Positions 16,797 to 26,805 of a stretch of DNA of 64,000 nucleotides are shown piece after piece. The stretch's first letter is position 1. Every line of letters starts with the position of its first letter. Origin of the DNA: Flavivirga amylovorans. Its GTDB lineage: Bacteria; Bacteroidota; Bacteroidia; Flavobacteriales; Flavobacteriaceae. The stretch covers positions 248,001 to 312,000 of the forward strand of contig NZ_JAUOEM010000004.1 in assembly GCF_030540875.1 (NCBI RefSeq), in the 5' to 3' direction. The notes below the pieces were generated by a model, which saw nothing but the letters and a program-made list of their open reading frames with translations, made no database searches and was not told the DNA's origin. The position numbers and the translations under genes are program-made.

Positions 16797-18230
16797 TTAA
16801 AATTCTGCATTTTGAGGTGTTCTTGGAAAAGGAATAACATCCCTAATATTACCCATTCCAGTTGCAAACATAACTAAGCGTTCAAAACCTAAACCGAAAC
16901 CAGAATGAACTGCTGTTCCATATTTTCGTAAATCTAAATACCACCAAAGGTCCTCTTCAGGGATATCTATAGCTGCCATTCTTTGCTTTAGTACATCTAA
17001 TCTCTCTTCACGTTGCGCACCTCCAACAATTTCACCAATACCAGGGAATAAAATATCCATAGCGCGAACCGTTTTACCATCGTCATTCAAACGCATATAA
17101 AATGCTTTAATATTTGCTGGGTAATCAAATAAGATTACGGGGCATTTAAAGTGTTTTTCTACAAGGAAACGTTCATGTTCACTTTGTAAATCTGTTCCCC
17201 ATTCGTTAATTAAATATTTAAATTTCTTTTTCTTATTAGGTTTACAATTACGTAAAATATCAATAGCTTCTGTATAACTAACACGTTTAAAATTATTATT
17301 TGTTACAAAATTTAGCTTTTCTATTAAAGTCATTTCGTTTCTTTCGGCTTGAGGCTTTGTTTTGTCCTCATCTTGCAAGCGCTTATCTAAAAACTCTAAA
17401 TCTTCACGATTATTATCTAAAATATGTTTTATAACAGATTTCATAAAATCTTCAGCTAAATCCATATTGCCTGCCAGATCCATAAAAGCAACTTCAGGTT
17501 CAATCATCCAAAACTCAGCTAAATGACGAGAAGTATTTGAATTTTCTGCTCTAAAAGTAGGGCCGAATGTATATACTTTACCTAGGGACATGGCATACGT
17601 TTCTGCTTCAAGCTGACCAGAAACTGTTAAGTTTGTTTCTTTTCCGAAGAAATCTTTTGAGTAATCTATATTTCCCTCCTTGTTTAAAGGTGGGTTTTTT
17701 GAATCAAGATTAGAAACCTTAAACATTTCCCCTGCACCTTCGGCATCACTTCCTGTTATAATAGGGGTATGCATATAATAAAACCCATTCTCATTAAAGT
17801 ATTTATGAATAGCAAACGATAATGATGAACGCAAACGCATAATGGCGCTAAATGTATTTGTACGAGTACGTAAATGTGCATTTTCTCGTAAAAACTCGAA
17901 CGAATGTTTTTTTGGTTGTATAGGATAGCTATCTGGATCTGAATCTCCTAAAACAGCAAGATCTTTTACCTGTATTTCGACTTTTTGTCCCTTACCTTGG
18001 CTTTCTACTAATTCACCTTTAATATGTATAGCTGCTCCAGTAGTAACACGTTTTAGAAGTGCTTCATCAAAATTTTCAAAGTCAACGACACATTGAATGT
18101 TGTTTAGCGTAGAACCATCATTTAGAGCAATAAAACGATTTGCTCTAAAGGTTCTAACCCAACCTTTAATGTCTACTTCTGGAAAAGTGATATCTTGAGA
18201 TAATAGTTCTGAAACAGTTCGTGATTTCAT
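16797..18230 (-). CDS. asnS: Asparaginyl-tRNA synthetase
   Basis: The protein has 477 residues, typical length. An OB-fold anticodon-binding domain (about 10-110, [20 protein letters not shown]) is followed by the class II catalytic core, with motif 2 in [20 protein letters not shown] and motif 3 in [15 protein letters not shown]. The GAGEMFKV stretch is the AsnRS-type active-site loop. It charges tRNA-Asn with asparagine in the cytoplasm. Direct charging agrees with the asparaginase and asparagine metabolism seen nearby. Confidence 0.97.
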   Translation of the reverse strand: MKSRTVSELLSQDITFPEVDIKGWVRTFRANRFIALNDGSTLNNIQCVVDFENFDEALLKRVTTGAAIHIKGELVESQGKGQKVEIQVKDLAVLGDSDPDSYPIQPKKHSFEFLRENAHLRTRTNTFSAIMRLRSSLSFAIHKYFNENGFYYMHTPIITGSDAEGAGEMFKVSNLDSKNPPLNKEGNIDYSKDFFGKETNLTVSGQLEAETYAMSLGKVYTFGPTFRAENSNTSRHLAEFWMIEPEVAFMDLAGNMDLAEDFMKSVIKHILDNNREDLEFLDKRLQDEDKTKPQAERNEMTLIEKLNFVTNNNFKRVSYTEAIDILRNCKPNKKKKFKYLINEWGTDLQSEHERFLVEKHFKCPVILFDYPANIKAFYMRLNDDGKTVRAMDILFPGIGEIVGGAQREERLDVLKQRMAAIDIPEEDLWWYLDLRKYGTAVHSGFGLGFERLVMFATGMGNIRDVIPFPRTPQNAEF

Positions 18231-18254
18231 GTGAATTAAAATTTAGAATGTAAA

Positions 18255-18276
18255 GATAAAAAAGCCAATTGGCTTT
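18255..18276 (-). terminator. Intrinsic terminator after the RND gene
   Basis: AAAGCCAATTGGCTTT (18261-18276) forms a 6-bp stem with a 4-base loop. The minus strand continues with a T run. It separates the upstream RND exporter gene from asnS. Confidence 0.7.
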
Positions 18277-18320
18277 CAAGCATCAAATATTTAAAAAACA
18301 GACTGGACCTGCCTTGGATA

Positions 18321-20708
18321 TTATTCCTTGTCGTCTTCCTCGGGAATAATATTAATGGCAGGTTCTTTAAGTACTTCTTTATTCGCAATACTACGCTCTA
18401 ACGATAGTAATAAAGAAGGTAACAAAAGTAAGTTTGAAAGCATGGCAAATAGTAAAGTTGCAGAGACTAAGGCTCCTAATGCTACTGTGCCACCAAAACT
18501 TGAAATGGTAAATACCGAAAACCCGAAAAACAATACTATGGAAGTATAAAACATACTTACTCCGGTTTCACGTAAAGCACCATACACTGATATTTTTATT
18601 TTCCAATGGTTTGCTTGAAGTTCCTGACGGTATTTAGCCAAAAAGTGAATCGTATCATCGACAGAGATACCAAAAGCAATACTAAAAACCAATATGGTTG
18701 AAGGTTTTATAGGAACTCCCAAATACCCCATTAAACCTGCTGTTACCAATAATGGTAATAAGTTTGGTATTAACGATACGATAATCATTCTTCCCGATCT
18801 AAACATATAGGCCATGAATAACGAGATTAAAAAAATGGCAAGGGATAATGATATTGCTAAATTTTTAACCAAGTATTTAGTCCCTTTTTGAAAAACTAAA
18901 GCTTTACCTGTCATGGTAACATCGTACTTTTCCTTTGGAAAGACTTTGTCTATTTTAGTTTGAAGATTTTCTTCTATACGTTCCATTTTGTCGGTTCCAA
19001 CATCTTTCATAAATGTTGTAATACGTGCATATTGACCCGTACTATCTACAAAATTCTTAAGCAAATCGTTATTTGATGATGAGTTTTTAGCATAAGACAG
19101 AATGAAACTGTTTTCTTGGGAGGTTGGTAACTGATAAAATTTAGTATTACCATTATAATAAGCCTGTTTAGAGTACTTAACTAATCCAACTACAGAAACT
19201 GGTTTTGACAATTCTGGAGTTTCAATAATTAAATCTTCTAACTGATCCATGCGTTTTAAAGTAGAAAGCTTCATAACGCCTTTTTTACGCTTAGTGTCAA
19301 TCATTATTTCTAAAGGCATGATACCATTAAACTCTTCCTCAAAAAAACGGATATCTTTAAAAAACTCAGTTTTCTTAGGCATGTCTTCTATTAAACTACC
19401 AGAAATTTTTATTTGATAAATACCAATAATGCTTACAATTAATAAAACCAAAGATGTTGTATAAATGGCAATACGTTTTTGTCTCACCATATGCTCCATC
19501 CAATTTACAAAACCACCTATCCATCGTTTGTTTAAGTGTTCTAAGTGCCTTTCTTTTGGATATGGTAAAAAAGTGTAAATAATTGGAATAATAAGTAAAC
19601 ACAGAATAAAAATTGCCAGGATACTTAATGATGCTACAATACCGAATTCTTTTAATAGTTTACTCTCTGTTAAAATAAAGGTTGCAAACCCAGAAGCAGT
19701 AGTAACATTAGTCATTAAAGTGGCATTACCAATTTTTGTAATAACGCGTTGTAATGATTTTACTTTATTTCCGTGTAATTTTACTTCGTGCTGATATTTA
19801 TTAATTAAAAAGATACAATTAGGAATTCCAATAACGATGATCAGCGGTGGGATAAGTGCCGTTAAAACGGTTATTTCGTAGTTTAGTAAACCAAGAATTC
19901 CCAAAGTCCACATAACCCCGATACATACTACAATAAGTGAAATTATAGTCGCTCTAAAAGATCTGAAAAACAAAAAGAAGATAAAAGAAGTTACTAATAA
20001 TGCTGCCCCTATAAACAAACTAATTTCATCAACAATATTTTGCGAATTTAAAGTTCTAATATATGGCATTCCCGATATTCTAACATCTAAATTAGTCGAC
20101 TCTTCAAAGGTCTTTATAGCAGGTATTAAAACATCGACTACAAAATCTTTTCTTACAGAAGTATTTACAATATCCTTTTTTAAATAAAGGGCTGTTCGGA
20201 TTGTTTTTGTTTTATTATTAAATAAAAAATTATCGTAAAAAGGATATTTTTCAAAAAGTTCTTCTTGAAGTGTTCCAACCTGAGCGATAGATGAAATGGA
20301 ATCTTTTATAAAAGGCTCTAGTTTGAACTTTTCATTTTTGGTGTCTTTTATTAATTTTTGAAGGTCTTTAATGGAAACAACTGTTTCAACTTCATCATAT
20401 TTTTTAAAACTTTCTGAAAGTTTATTCCATGCATTTAACTTCTCAACAGTAAAAAGTGTACTATCTTTTACTCCAAGTACGATCAGATTTCCTTCTTCAC
20501 CAAAAGTTTTTAAAAAGTTATTGTAAGTTATATTTACTTCATGTTCATCTGGTAACAAATTAGCCTCAGTATAAGTGAAACGCATATTTTCCCACTTTGT
20601 ACTAAAGAATATAGTAACTAGTATAATACCAATAAGAATAACAATTTTATTGCGTAGAATCAACCTTGCAATAATATCCCAGAAATCTGTGCTAAATAAT
20701 TTAAACAT
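18321..20708 (-). CDS. RND superfamily (MMPL-type) membrane exporter
   Basis: The protein has 795 residues and two similar halves. Each half has one membrane helix, a large extracytoplasmic loop and a cluster of five helices (about 215-385 and 620-770). The helix clusters contain the MMPL/sterol-sensing-like signatures IGIPNCIFLINKYQHEV and AFGISVDDTIHFLAKYRQEL. Proteins of this type export lipids or hydrophobic compounds using the proton gradient. No periplasmic adaptor or outer-membrane channel gene is adjacent. The substrate is unknown. Confidence 0.9.
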   Translation of the reverse strand: MFKLFSTDFWDIIARLILRNKIVILIGIILVTIFFSTKWENMRFTYTEANLLPDEHEVNITYNNFLKTFGEEGNLIVLGVKDSTLFTVEKLNAWNKLSESFKKYDEVETVVSIKDLQKLIKDTKNEKFKLEPFIKDSISSIAQVGTLQEELFEKYPFYDNFLFNNKTKTIRTALYLKKDIVNTSVRKDFVVDVLIPAIKTFEESTNLDVRISGMPYIRTLNSQNIVDEISLFIGAALLVTSFIFFLFFRSFRATIISLIVVCIGVMWTLGILGLLNYEITVLTALIPPLIIVIGIPNCIFLINKYQHEVKLHGNKVKSLQRVITKIGNATLMTNVTTASGFATFILTESKLLKEFGIVASLSILAIFILCLLIIPIIYTFLPYPKERHLEHLNKRWIGGFVNWMEHMVRQKRIAIYTTSLVLLIVSIIGIYQIKISGSLIEDMPKKTEFFKDIRFFEEEFNGIMPLEIMIDTKRKKGVMKLSTLKRMDQLEDLIIETPELSKPVSVVGLVKYSKQAYYNGNTKFYQLPTSQENSFILSYAKNSSSNNDLLKNFVDSTGQYARITTFMKDVGTDKMERIEENLQTKIDKVFPKEKYDVTMTGKALVFQKGTKYLVKNLAISLSLAIFLISLFMAYMFRSGRMIIVSLIPNLLPLLVTAGLMGYLGVPIKPSTILVFSIAFGISVDDTIHFLAKYRQELQANHWKIKISVYGALRETGVSMFYTSIVLFFGFSVFTISSFGGTVALGALVSATLLFAMLSNLLLLPSLLLSLERSIANKEVLKEPAINIIPEEDDKE

Positions 20709-20756
20709 GCTTTATATAAAACGAAGCGCAAAGGTAGAAAAAAGGAGTGTAATACG

Positions 20757-22028
20757 TTATAAAGAGACGTTAAATGTAAACTTAAAAGCAATATTATCGC
20801 TAAATTCTGGTAGGTGATAACCTCCATAACGATATGTAAAGCTTAAACCAAAACCAAAAAGCAATTTATTAATCTCAAAACCAGACTCTGTGTATCCTTT
20901 TTTTAGAGATCCAAATGTGACATCTTGATGTAATTCAGGCTGTTTTATATCGCCTAAAGCATATCGAGTTATTAAAACAATTTGTGGTTTATAATGTTCT
21001 GAAATATTAAAAGGCTTTATATAATGTTTTAGTTGTATTGTGGTGAATTTATCTGAAAAAAACTCATTAAAATACATGGTTTCAAAACTATTTAGTCCAG
21101 CTACTGAAAAACGTTGCATAACCGTTTCTTTAGTAATATTATTAGGATAAGCGTGGTATAAGTGTGTTAATGGCGTATTACCGTTTGTTATTCCGGAAAC
21201 CAAAGTTATTTCAGAAAGCCCTTCTTTCTTACTGCCAATCCTATAAATAGTCCTAAAATCTAACTTAGAAAAGTTAAAATCACTTCTAAAAACGTCTTTA
21301 AAACTTTTGGTATATTGAAGTGTAAACTGTGGATACCCTTTTTTAGTTTCTTTTACTTTATTCTCGGTAACTTCGAATTTGCTAAAAGGGTTCCACTGCA
21401 AAGATATTTTGGCAGTACTTAAATGAAAAGAGTTTACTATGTTGCCATCTAAAACATACCCATAGTTATACGTTGGGTTTATGTTACTAACAGCAAATTC
21501 GGCTTCGGTTAACAATTTGGGGTCTAATTCGTGCTCTATATTTATAGCCTTTGTAACCAGTTTGTGAAATAAATCGATGTTTAATAAGCGTGGTTCAAAA
21601 AATTGAAAGAATCGACCATCAGTTAAAAATTTTGTGCTTCCTGTTTCTCGTAAATCATCAGTATAAGAAAGGTCTATCCAAGTATTCGTTTTTTTAGCTA
21701 CTCTAAAACCTCCTCCAATACTATATTTAAAACGATGATCTCTAAAACCATAGACACCATAACTATTTATACGGTACTTTTCTGAAAACTGATCATTGGT
21801 AACACCTCCTAAACCTGATCTTACGCCTTCATACTGATTATATTTAATTAAGTATCTTAAATCAAAGTTGAAGTATTTGGTTGGTAGATATCCATTCCCA
21901 AGATGTTTAATAAATTGTCTTTTTTTGATAGAATCTTGAGTAGGTTCTAAGATGTTTTTCGATGAATTTTGTGCATACGAAATTGAAGCAAAAATAAAAC
22001 AAAGTAAGAGGGAGGAGTGTTTTATCAT
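20757..22028 (-). CDS. DUF5686-like outer-membrane beta-barrel protein
   Basis: The protein has 423 residues with a signal peptide (MIKHSSLLLCFIFASISYAQ). The rest matches the barrel half of DUF5686 proteins: LRYLIKYNQYEGVRSGLGG, then many amphipathic strands ending in FKFTFNVSL. The carboxypeptidase-like regulatory domain that usually precedes this barrel is missing, so it is a short form. Function is unknown. It lies 48 bases upstream of the RND exporter and may be co-transcribed; an export partnership is possible but unproven. Confidence 0.75.
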   Translation of the reverse strand: MIKHSSLLLCFIFASISYAQNSSKNILEPTQDSIKKRQFIKHLGNGYLPTKYFNFDLRYLIKYNQYEGVRSGLGGVTNDQFSEKYRINSYGVYGFRDHRFKYSIGGGFRVAKKTNTWIDLSYTDDLRETGSTKFLTDGRFFQFFEPRLLNIDLFHKLVTKAINIEHELDPKLLTEAEFAVSNINPTYNYGYVLDGNIVNSFHLSTAKISLQWNPFSKFEVTENKVKETKKGYPQFTLQYTKSFKDVFRSDFNFSKLDFRTIYRIGSKKEGLSEITLVSGITNGNTPLTHLYHAYPNNITKETVMQRFSVAGLNSFETMYFNEFFSDKFTTIQLKHYIKPFNISEHYKPQIVLITRYALGDIKQPELHQDVTFGSLKKGYTESGFEINKLLFGFGLSFTYRYGGYHLPEFSDNIAFKFTFNVSL

Positions 22029-22056
22029 TTATGATAATGAGAGCCTAAAGATTTAC

Positions 22057-22084
22057 TAAAAAAGCGACTAAAATGTCGCTTTTT
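22057..22084 (-). terminator. Intrinsic terminator of frr
   Basis: Positions 22059-22068 and 22075-22084 form a 10-bp stem (core AAAGCGAC/GTCGCTTT) with a 6-base loop, then a T-rich tail on the minus strand. It starts three bases after the frr stop codon. Confidence 0.85.
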
Positions 22085-22086
22085 AA

Positions 22087-22644
22087 TTATACGGTCATGA
22101 TTTCCTTTTCTTTTACATCGAAAAGAGAATCAACCTTTTTAACGTAGTTATCAGTCATTTGTTGTACATCAATTTCGGCATTCTTCATTAAGTCTTCAGA
22201 TACGTCTTCTGATTTTTTAATATCGTTATTTGCATCTTTACGGGCTGTTCTAATACTAACCTTTGCATCTTCTGCTTCTGCTTTAGCTTGTTTGGCTAAA
22301 TCGCGTCTGCGTTCTTCTGTTAGCGGAGGGACATTAATAATGATAGTTTCACCATTATTCATAGGGTTAAAACCAAGATTTGCATAAGCAATACCGCGCT
22401 CAATTTCTTGTAACATACTTTTTTCCCAAGGTTGCACAGTAATGGTTCTCCCGTCTGGTGTATTTACATTAGCAACTTGACTTAATGGAGTTTGTGACCC
22501 GTAATAGTCTACCATGACGCTACCAAGCATAGAAGGGCTTGCTTTTCCTGCTCTGATATTAATAAATTGTTTTTCTAAATGCTTTATAGCATTATCCATA
22601 GCTTCTTTGGTTGAATCTAATATAAATTGTATGTCTTCGTTCAT
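22087..22644 (-). CDS. frr: Ribosome recycling factor
   Basis: The protein splits post-termination ribosomes together with EF-G. ATG 22644 is chosen over the more upstream frame start because it gives 185 residues, the standard length, and the canonical N terminus MNEDIQFILDSTKEAM. The family signature INIRAGKASPSML and the helical bundle sequence LTEERRRDLAKQAKAEAEDA are present. It follows pyrH in the same direction, the classical order, but with a 238-base spacer and its own terminator. Confidence 0.97.
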   Translation of the reverse strand: MNEDIQFILDSTKEAMDNAIKHLEKQFINIRAGKASPSMLGSVMVDYYGSQTPLSQVANVNTPDGRTITVQPWEKSMLQEIERGIAYANLGFNPMNNGETIIINVPPLTEERRRDLAKQAKAEAEDAKVSIRTARKDANNDIKKSEDVSEDLMKNAEIDVQQMTDNYVKKVDSLFDVKEKEIMTV

Positions 22645-22882
22645 TGTGTCAAAACTTTTTAGATCAATATAAATAGTTGTCTGCACATGTTCGTTAAAAT
22701 AACTTGTACAATACGAATATACTTATTTCAAAAATTACGCCAAACTAACAGCATTATTGTTTTATAAAATGGTGTTAGTTAGATTCCCATTTTTACTGAA
22801 ACACGTTCAGCACAAGCATGGAAACGACAGTTTATTTGAAACTTTAAGGTACTTAATACCTTAAAGTTGGAGTTTTATTATT
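22645..22882 (-). other. pyrH-frr spacer with two inverted repeats
   Basis: There is no coding sequence in this 238-base spacer. Two hairpins are visible: AACTAACA/TGTTAGTT (22743-22750 with 22773-22780) and a 12-bp stem AACTTTAAGGTA/TACCTTAAAGTT (22840-22851 with 22857-22868) close to the pyrH stop. Neither has a minus-strand T run. They may set differential expression or mRNA stability of the two genes. Confidence 0.45.
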
Positions 22883-23590
22883 TTATAAGTTAACTTCAGT
22901 ACCTATTTTTTCACCTGAAACTACTTTAAGTAAATTACCTTTTCTATTCATATCGAAAACAATAATAGGTAATTCATTTTCCTGACTAAGCGTAAATGCT
23001 GTGGTATCCATAACTTTTAGCCCTTTGCGTAAAACATCATCAAAAGATATGAAATTAAATTTAATAGCATTATCATCTTTTTCAGGATCGGTATTATAAA
23101 TACCATCAACACGTGTCCCTTTTAAAATTACATCTGCTTCAACTTCTATCGCTCTTAAAACAGCAGCAGAATCTGTAGTGAAATAAGGGTTTCCAGTACC
23201 CCCACCAAAAATAACGACACGACCTTTTTCTAAATGTCTCATAGCTTTTCTTCTAATAAAAGGTTCTGCTACTTCGTTAATTTTAATGGCAGTTTGTAAA
23301 CGAGTTGGTATATCTGCATCTTCCAAAGCACCTTGTAAGGCTAAACCGTTTATAACAGTTGCTAACATACCCATGTGGTCACCTTGTACACGATCCATAC
23401 CTTTGCTAGCTCCTGCGACACCTCTAAAAATATTTCCGCCTCCAATAACTATGGCAACTTGTACACCTTTATCTATAATGGTTTTTATATCCTCTGCATA
23501 TTCAGCTAATCTTTCTGGATCGATGCCATATTGACGATCTCCCATTAATGCTTCTCCTGATAATTTTAGTAGTATTCTTTTGTATTTCAT
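22883..23590 (-). CDS. pyrH: Uridylate kinase (UMP kinase)
   Basis: The protein has 235 residues, standard for the hexameric bacterial UMP kinase, which makes UDP from UMP. Motifs of the amino-acid-kinase fold are visible: [14 protein letters not shown] at the N terminus, [25 protein letters not shown], and the UMP-binding [14 protein letters not shown]. It follows tsf after a terminator and precedes frr, the usual tsf-pyrH-frr order. Confidence 0.97.
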   Translation of the reverse strand: MKYKRILLKLSGEALMGDRQYGIDPERLAEYAEDIKTIIDKGVQVAIVIGGGNIFRGVAGASKGMDRVQGDHMGMLATVINGLALQGALEDADIPTRLQTAIKINEVAEPFIRRKAMRHLEKGRVVIFGGGTGNPYFTTDSAAVLRAIEVEADVILKGTRVDGIYNTDPEKDDNAIKFNFISFDDVLRKGLKVMDTTAFTLSQENELPIIVFDMNRKGNLLKVVSGEKIGTEVNL

Positions 23591-23697
23591 TCGTTATTTA
23601 CTGAAGTTGTGCAAAATTAAACAATTTTTTGCTGTTTAACGAAGACCTATATACCAAAAATAAGAATCACTGAAAATGATTTGATTATGGCGTAGTA

Positions 23698-23733
23698 AAC
23701 AAAAAACCACCAATCCTAATAGAATGGTGGTTT
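23698..23733 (-). terminator. Intrinsic terminator of tsf
   Basis: Positions 23704-23712 and 23725-23733 form a 9-bp stem (AAACCACCA/TGGTGGTTT). On the minus strand six T residues run out of the stem. It is 35 bases after the tsf stop. Confidence 0.88.
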
Positions 23734-23768
23734 ATATTGTTAAGAGTTTCCTCTTTTTTAGGAGTTGA

Positions 23769-24743
23769 TTACCCTACAGAAGCACGTTTGAAACCTGTGA
23801 TTTCAACATCTCCGTAAGATGTTACGTATTTTGCAACATTTATTTTTTCATCTTTAATGAAGTTTTGATCTAATAAACATTGTTCTTGATCAAGAGTCGT
23901 GTTATCAGAAATAAAACGATCCATTTTTCCTGGTAAAATTCTATCCCAAATTTGCTCTGGCTTACCTTCAGCTTTTAATTCAGCTTTGGCATCTTCCTCG
24001 GCTTTAGCTAAAACTTCTGGAGTTAATTGTGCCATAGAAATAAATTGAGGTACATTTTTAAGTGTTTTGCCTAAACGACCCAATTCGATATTATCTTTTT
24101 CAATAACAGCAATTCTAGCTTCTGTTTCTGAAGCAACAAATGCAGGATCGAAATCTTTATAAGATAATGTAGAGGCTCCCATAGAAGCTACTTGCATGGC
24201 TACATCTTTAACTAATGTTTCAGCATTATCTACTTTAGAAGATAAACCTACTAATGCAGCAATTTTGTTAATATGAACATAAGAACCAATAAATGGTGCT
24301 TCTAATTTCTCAAAAGAAGTAATGTCTAATTTTTCACCAATAACACCAGTTTGCTCTGTTAGCTTATCTGCAACAGTCATACCTCCAAAATCGGCTGCCA
24401 AAAATTCTTCTTTTGTATTGTTCTTTAGAGCAATTTCTGCCAATTCGTTTGCTAGTGCAAGAAAGTTTTCATTTTTACCAACAAAATCAGTCTCACAACC
24501 CAAAACAATAGCAACTCCTTGAGTTTGATCTGCACTAATTTTAGCAACAGCAGCACCTTCAGAAGAATCTCTGTCTGCTCTTTTTTCAGCTACTTTTTGT
24601 CCTTTTTTACGTAATACTTCAATGGCTTTGTCAAAATCGCCTTGAGCTTCAACTAAAGCTTTTTTGCAATCCATCATACCAGCACCAGTCGCTTGTCTTA
24701 GCTTATTTACTTCTGCTGCTGTAATTTTTACTGTAGATTCCAT
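23769..24743 (-). CDS. tsf: Elongation factor Ts
   Basis: The protein has 324 residues and exchanges GDP for GTP on EF-Tu. The N-terminal UBA-like domain reads ITAAEVNKLRQATGAGMMDC, KKALVEAQGDFDKAIEVLRK, followed by the conserved core with GCETDFVGKNENF, which contacts the EF-Tu nucleotide site. It is somewhat longer than the roughly 280 residues of the enterobacterial protein. It lies 85 bases after rpsB and is probably co-transcribed with it. Confidence 0.97.
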   Translation of the reverse strand: MESTVKITAAEVNKLRQATGAGMMDCKKALVEAQGDFDKAIEVLRKKGQKVAEKRADRDSSEGAAVAKISADQTQGVAIVLGCETDFVGKNENFLALANELAEIALKNNTKEEFLAADFGGMTVADKLTEQTGVIGEKLDITSFEKLEAPFIGSYVHINKIAALVGLSSKVDNAETLVKDVAMQVASMGASTLSYKDFDPAFVASETEARIAVIEKDNIELGRLGKTLKNVPQFISMAQLTPEVLAKAEEDAKAELKAEGKPEQIWDRILPGKMDRFISDNTTLDQEQCLLDQNFIKDEKINVAKYVTSYGDVEITGFKRASVG

Positions 24744-24828
24744 ATCTTAATTAATTTAAAAAAGTCGTTCAAATAATTTCGGTTAAGAAAAGAATTAAAC
24801 GACTTATTTGTATTGTGTAATTGTTAAT

Positions 24829-25623
24829 TTATTCTTCTTCTTCGGCTGCAACTACTTTAGCTGGAGCAGCTTCTGCTTTAGGAGTTGCTGCTTTAGCTTT
24901 TGGAGCTTCAGTAGCAGATGCTGTTGCATCTTTTTCTGCTTTACGTTCAGCTAAACCATTAGCGATAGATGCTGTTACGTGAGTTAAAATCTTATCAATC
25001 GATTTAGAAGCATCATCATTTGCAGGGATTACATAATCAACTTGACGTGGATCAGAGTTGGTATCTACCATTGCAAAAATAGGAATGTTTAATTTCTGTG
25101 CTTCTTTAATCGCGATGTGCTCACGTTTAATATCTACAACAAATAAAGCTCCTGGTAAACGAGTCATGTCGTTAATAGAACCTAAGTTTTTTTCTAACTT
25201 AGCTCTTAAACGATCTACTTGTAAACGTTCTTTTTTAGAAAGTGTCATGAACGTACCGTCTTTCTTCATTCTATCAATAGAAGCCATTTTTTTAACGGCT
25301 TTTCTAATAGTAACAAAGTTTGTTAACATACCACCTGGCCATCTTTCTGTAATGTAAGGCATGTTAATAGAACCAGCTTTTTCTGCTACGATATCCTTTG
25401 CTTGTTTTTTTGTTGCAACGAATAAAATTTTACGACCTGAATTAGCAATTTTGCTTAATGCAGCACCTGCTTCATCAATTTTTGCCGCTGTTTTATAAAG
25501 GTTGATAATATGGATGCCGTTGCGCTCCATATATACGTAAGGTGCCATGTTTGGATCCCACTTACGTGTTAGGTGACCGAAGTGTACACCTGCTTCAAGT
25601 AATTCTTTTACTTCTACTGCCAT
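24829..25623 (-). CDS. rpsB: Small ribosomal subunit protein S2
   Basis: ATG 25623 is chosen (MAVEVKELLEAGVHFGHLTR), which gives 264 residues; the upstream in-frame extension is non-canonical. Family motifs are GVHFGHLTRKWDP, NGIHIINLYKT and ERWPGGMLTNF. The C-terminal tail (about 230-264) is Ala/Lys/Pro-rich and ends in four glutamates, an extension seen in several Bacteroidota S2 proteins. A structured leader precedes it, and tsf follows. Confidence 0.97.
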   Translation of the reverse strand: MAVEVKELLEAGVHFGHLTRKWDPNMAPYVYMERNGIHIINLYKTAAKIDEAGAALSKIANSGRKILFVATKKQAKDIVAEKAGSINMPYITERWPGGMLTNFVTIRKAVKKMASIDRMKKDGTFMTLSKKERLQVDRLRAKLEKNLGSINDMTRLPGALFVVDIKREHIAIKEAQKLNIPIFAMVDTNSDPRQVDYVIPANDDASKSIDKILTHVTASIANGLAERKAEKDATASATEAPKAKAATPKAEAAPAKVVAAEEEE

Positions 25624-25655
25624 TTTGTAATAGTTTACGTTCTGTTGAATTAGCA

Positions 25656-25731
25656 ATGATTAAGTGGTCATTTTTTAATCGCCTTAATCATTTAGATGCT
25701 AAACTTATTAATGCTGAACTTGTTTCAGCAA
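25656..25731 (-). promoter_or_regulatory. rpsB leader: inverted repeats and possible promoter
   Basis: Between rpsI and rpsB lie a 9-bp stem ATGATTAAG/CTTAATCAT (25656-25664 with 25683-25691) and a 7-bp stem TGCTGAA/TTCAGCA (25712-25718 with 25724-25730). A weak promoter, TTG (25729-25731), 21 bases, then TAAGTTTA (25700-25707), overlaps the second. The first hairpin would be in the 5' leader and could bind S2 for feedback control. This is inference. Confidence 0.35.
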
Positions 25732-25794
25732 CTTTTAATTTTTTTTGAAAATGTTTCTAGTAACTGATAAACAGATACCGAAACAAATTCGGTA

Positions 25795-26181
25795 TTAACG
25801 TTTAGAGAATTGGAATTTCTTACGCGCTTTCTTCTGTCCGAACTTTTTACGCTCTACCATTCTTGGGTCTCTAGTTAATAAACCTTCTGGTTTTAATGTT
25901 AATCTGTTTTCAGCATCTAATTCGCACATTGCGCGAGATATTGCTAAACGAACAGCTTCTGCTTGACCTGTAATACCTCCTCCAAATACATTTACTGTAA
26001 TATCAAAGTTGCTATCATTGTTAGTCATAACTAAAGGTTGTTTTACTTTGTACTGTAATGTTGCAGTAGTGAAGTAAGACGTTATGTCTTTTTTATTAAT
26101 CGTGATGTTCCCTTTTCCTGGGGCAACATACACACGAGCAACAGCCGTCTTTCTACGGCCAATTTTGTGAATTACGTCCAT
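25795..26181 (-). CDS. rpsI: Small ribosomal subunit protein S9
   Basis: The protein has 128 residues, the full S9 length, with the family features GRRKTAVARVYVAPGKGNI, GGGITGQAEAVRLAISRAM and a C-terminal basic tail ending KKFQFSKR, which reaches the P site. Its start codon overlaps the rplM stop as TAATG, so translation is coupled. An 8-bp inverted repeat (25775-25782 with 25788-25795) lies at its stop and may end or process the message. Confidence 0.98.
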   Translation of the reverse strand: MDVIHKIGRRKTAVARVYVAPGKGNITINKKDITSYFTTATLQYKVKQPLVMTNNDSNFDITVNVFGGGITGQAEAVRLAISRAMCELDAENRLTLKPEGLLTRDPRMVERKKFGQKKARKKFQFSKR

Positions 26182-26636
26182 TATTTGAATTCGTTTAAGT
26201 TAATTGTTTTAGGTTTTTGAGCTTCATGAGTATGAGCTGAACCAACAACAACATTTAAATTACGGAATAAAGCTGCACCTAATTTATTTTTAGGTAACAT
26301 TCCTTTTACTGATTTTTCTACCACTCTTGCAGGGTCTTTCCCAAACAATTCTGTAGCAGTTAAACTTCTTTGACCACCTGGGTAACCTGTGTGACGAATG
26401 TACGTTTTATCGTTCCATTTGTTTCCAGATAAGCTGATTTTTTCTGCATTAATAACAATTACGTTATCTCCGCAATCAACATGTGGTGTGAAGTTTGGCT
26501 TGTGCTTACCTCTTAAAAGTTTAGCAACTTTAGAAGCGAGACGACCAAGTGCTTGACCTTCAGCATCAACTAAAACCCACTGCTTATTTACAGTAGCTTT
26601 GTTGGCTGAAATCGTTTTGTAGCTTAATGTATCCAC
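26181..26636 (-). CDS. rplM: Large ribosomal subunit protein L13
   Basis: The protein has 151 residues. L13 features include [20 protein letters not shown] near the N terminus, the basic [16 protein letters not shown] loop, and [11 protein letters not shown]. It is an early-assembling 23S rRNA-binding protein. It heads the rplM-rpsI pair, with a near-consensus promoter about 50 bases upstream. Confidence 0.98.
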   Translation of the reverse strand: MDTLSYKTISANKATVNKQWVLVDAEGQALGRLASKVAKLLRGKHKPNFTPHVDCGDNVIVINAEKISLSGNKWNDKTYIRHTGYPGGQRSLTATELFGKDPARVVEKSVKGMLPKNKLGAALFRNLNVVVGSAHTHEAQKPKTINLNEFK

Positions 26637-26684
26637 ACTAATTAATTTTTATTTATTAAACATTCCTCTCTCAAAAAGAGTTTG

Positions 26685-26715
26685 CAAATTTACGATTATA
26701 TATTTGATTACCAAA
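26685..26715 (-). promoter_or_regulatory. Consensus Bacteroidota promoter for rplM-rpsI
   Basis: On the minus strand TTTG (26712-26715) is separated by 19 bases from TAAATTTG (26685-26692), an exact match to the primary promoter pattern TTTG-N19-TAnnTTTG of this phylum. It leaves a leader of roughly 40 bases before the rplM ATG. Confidence 0.75.
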
Positions 26716-26805
26716 TAGTGAAGAGAGATTATTTTACCTGAGTTTTGTGCAATAAAATTCGCATATAAAATATGGGTTTGTTAATTTGTTTTAATTAACT
26801 CTTAA

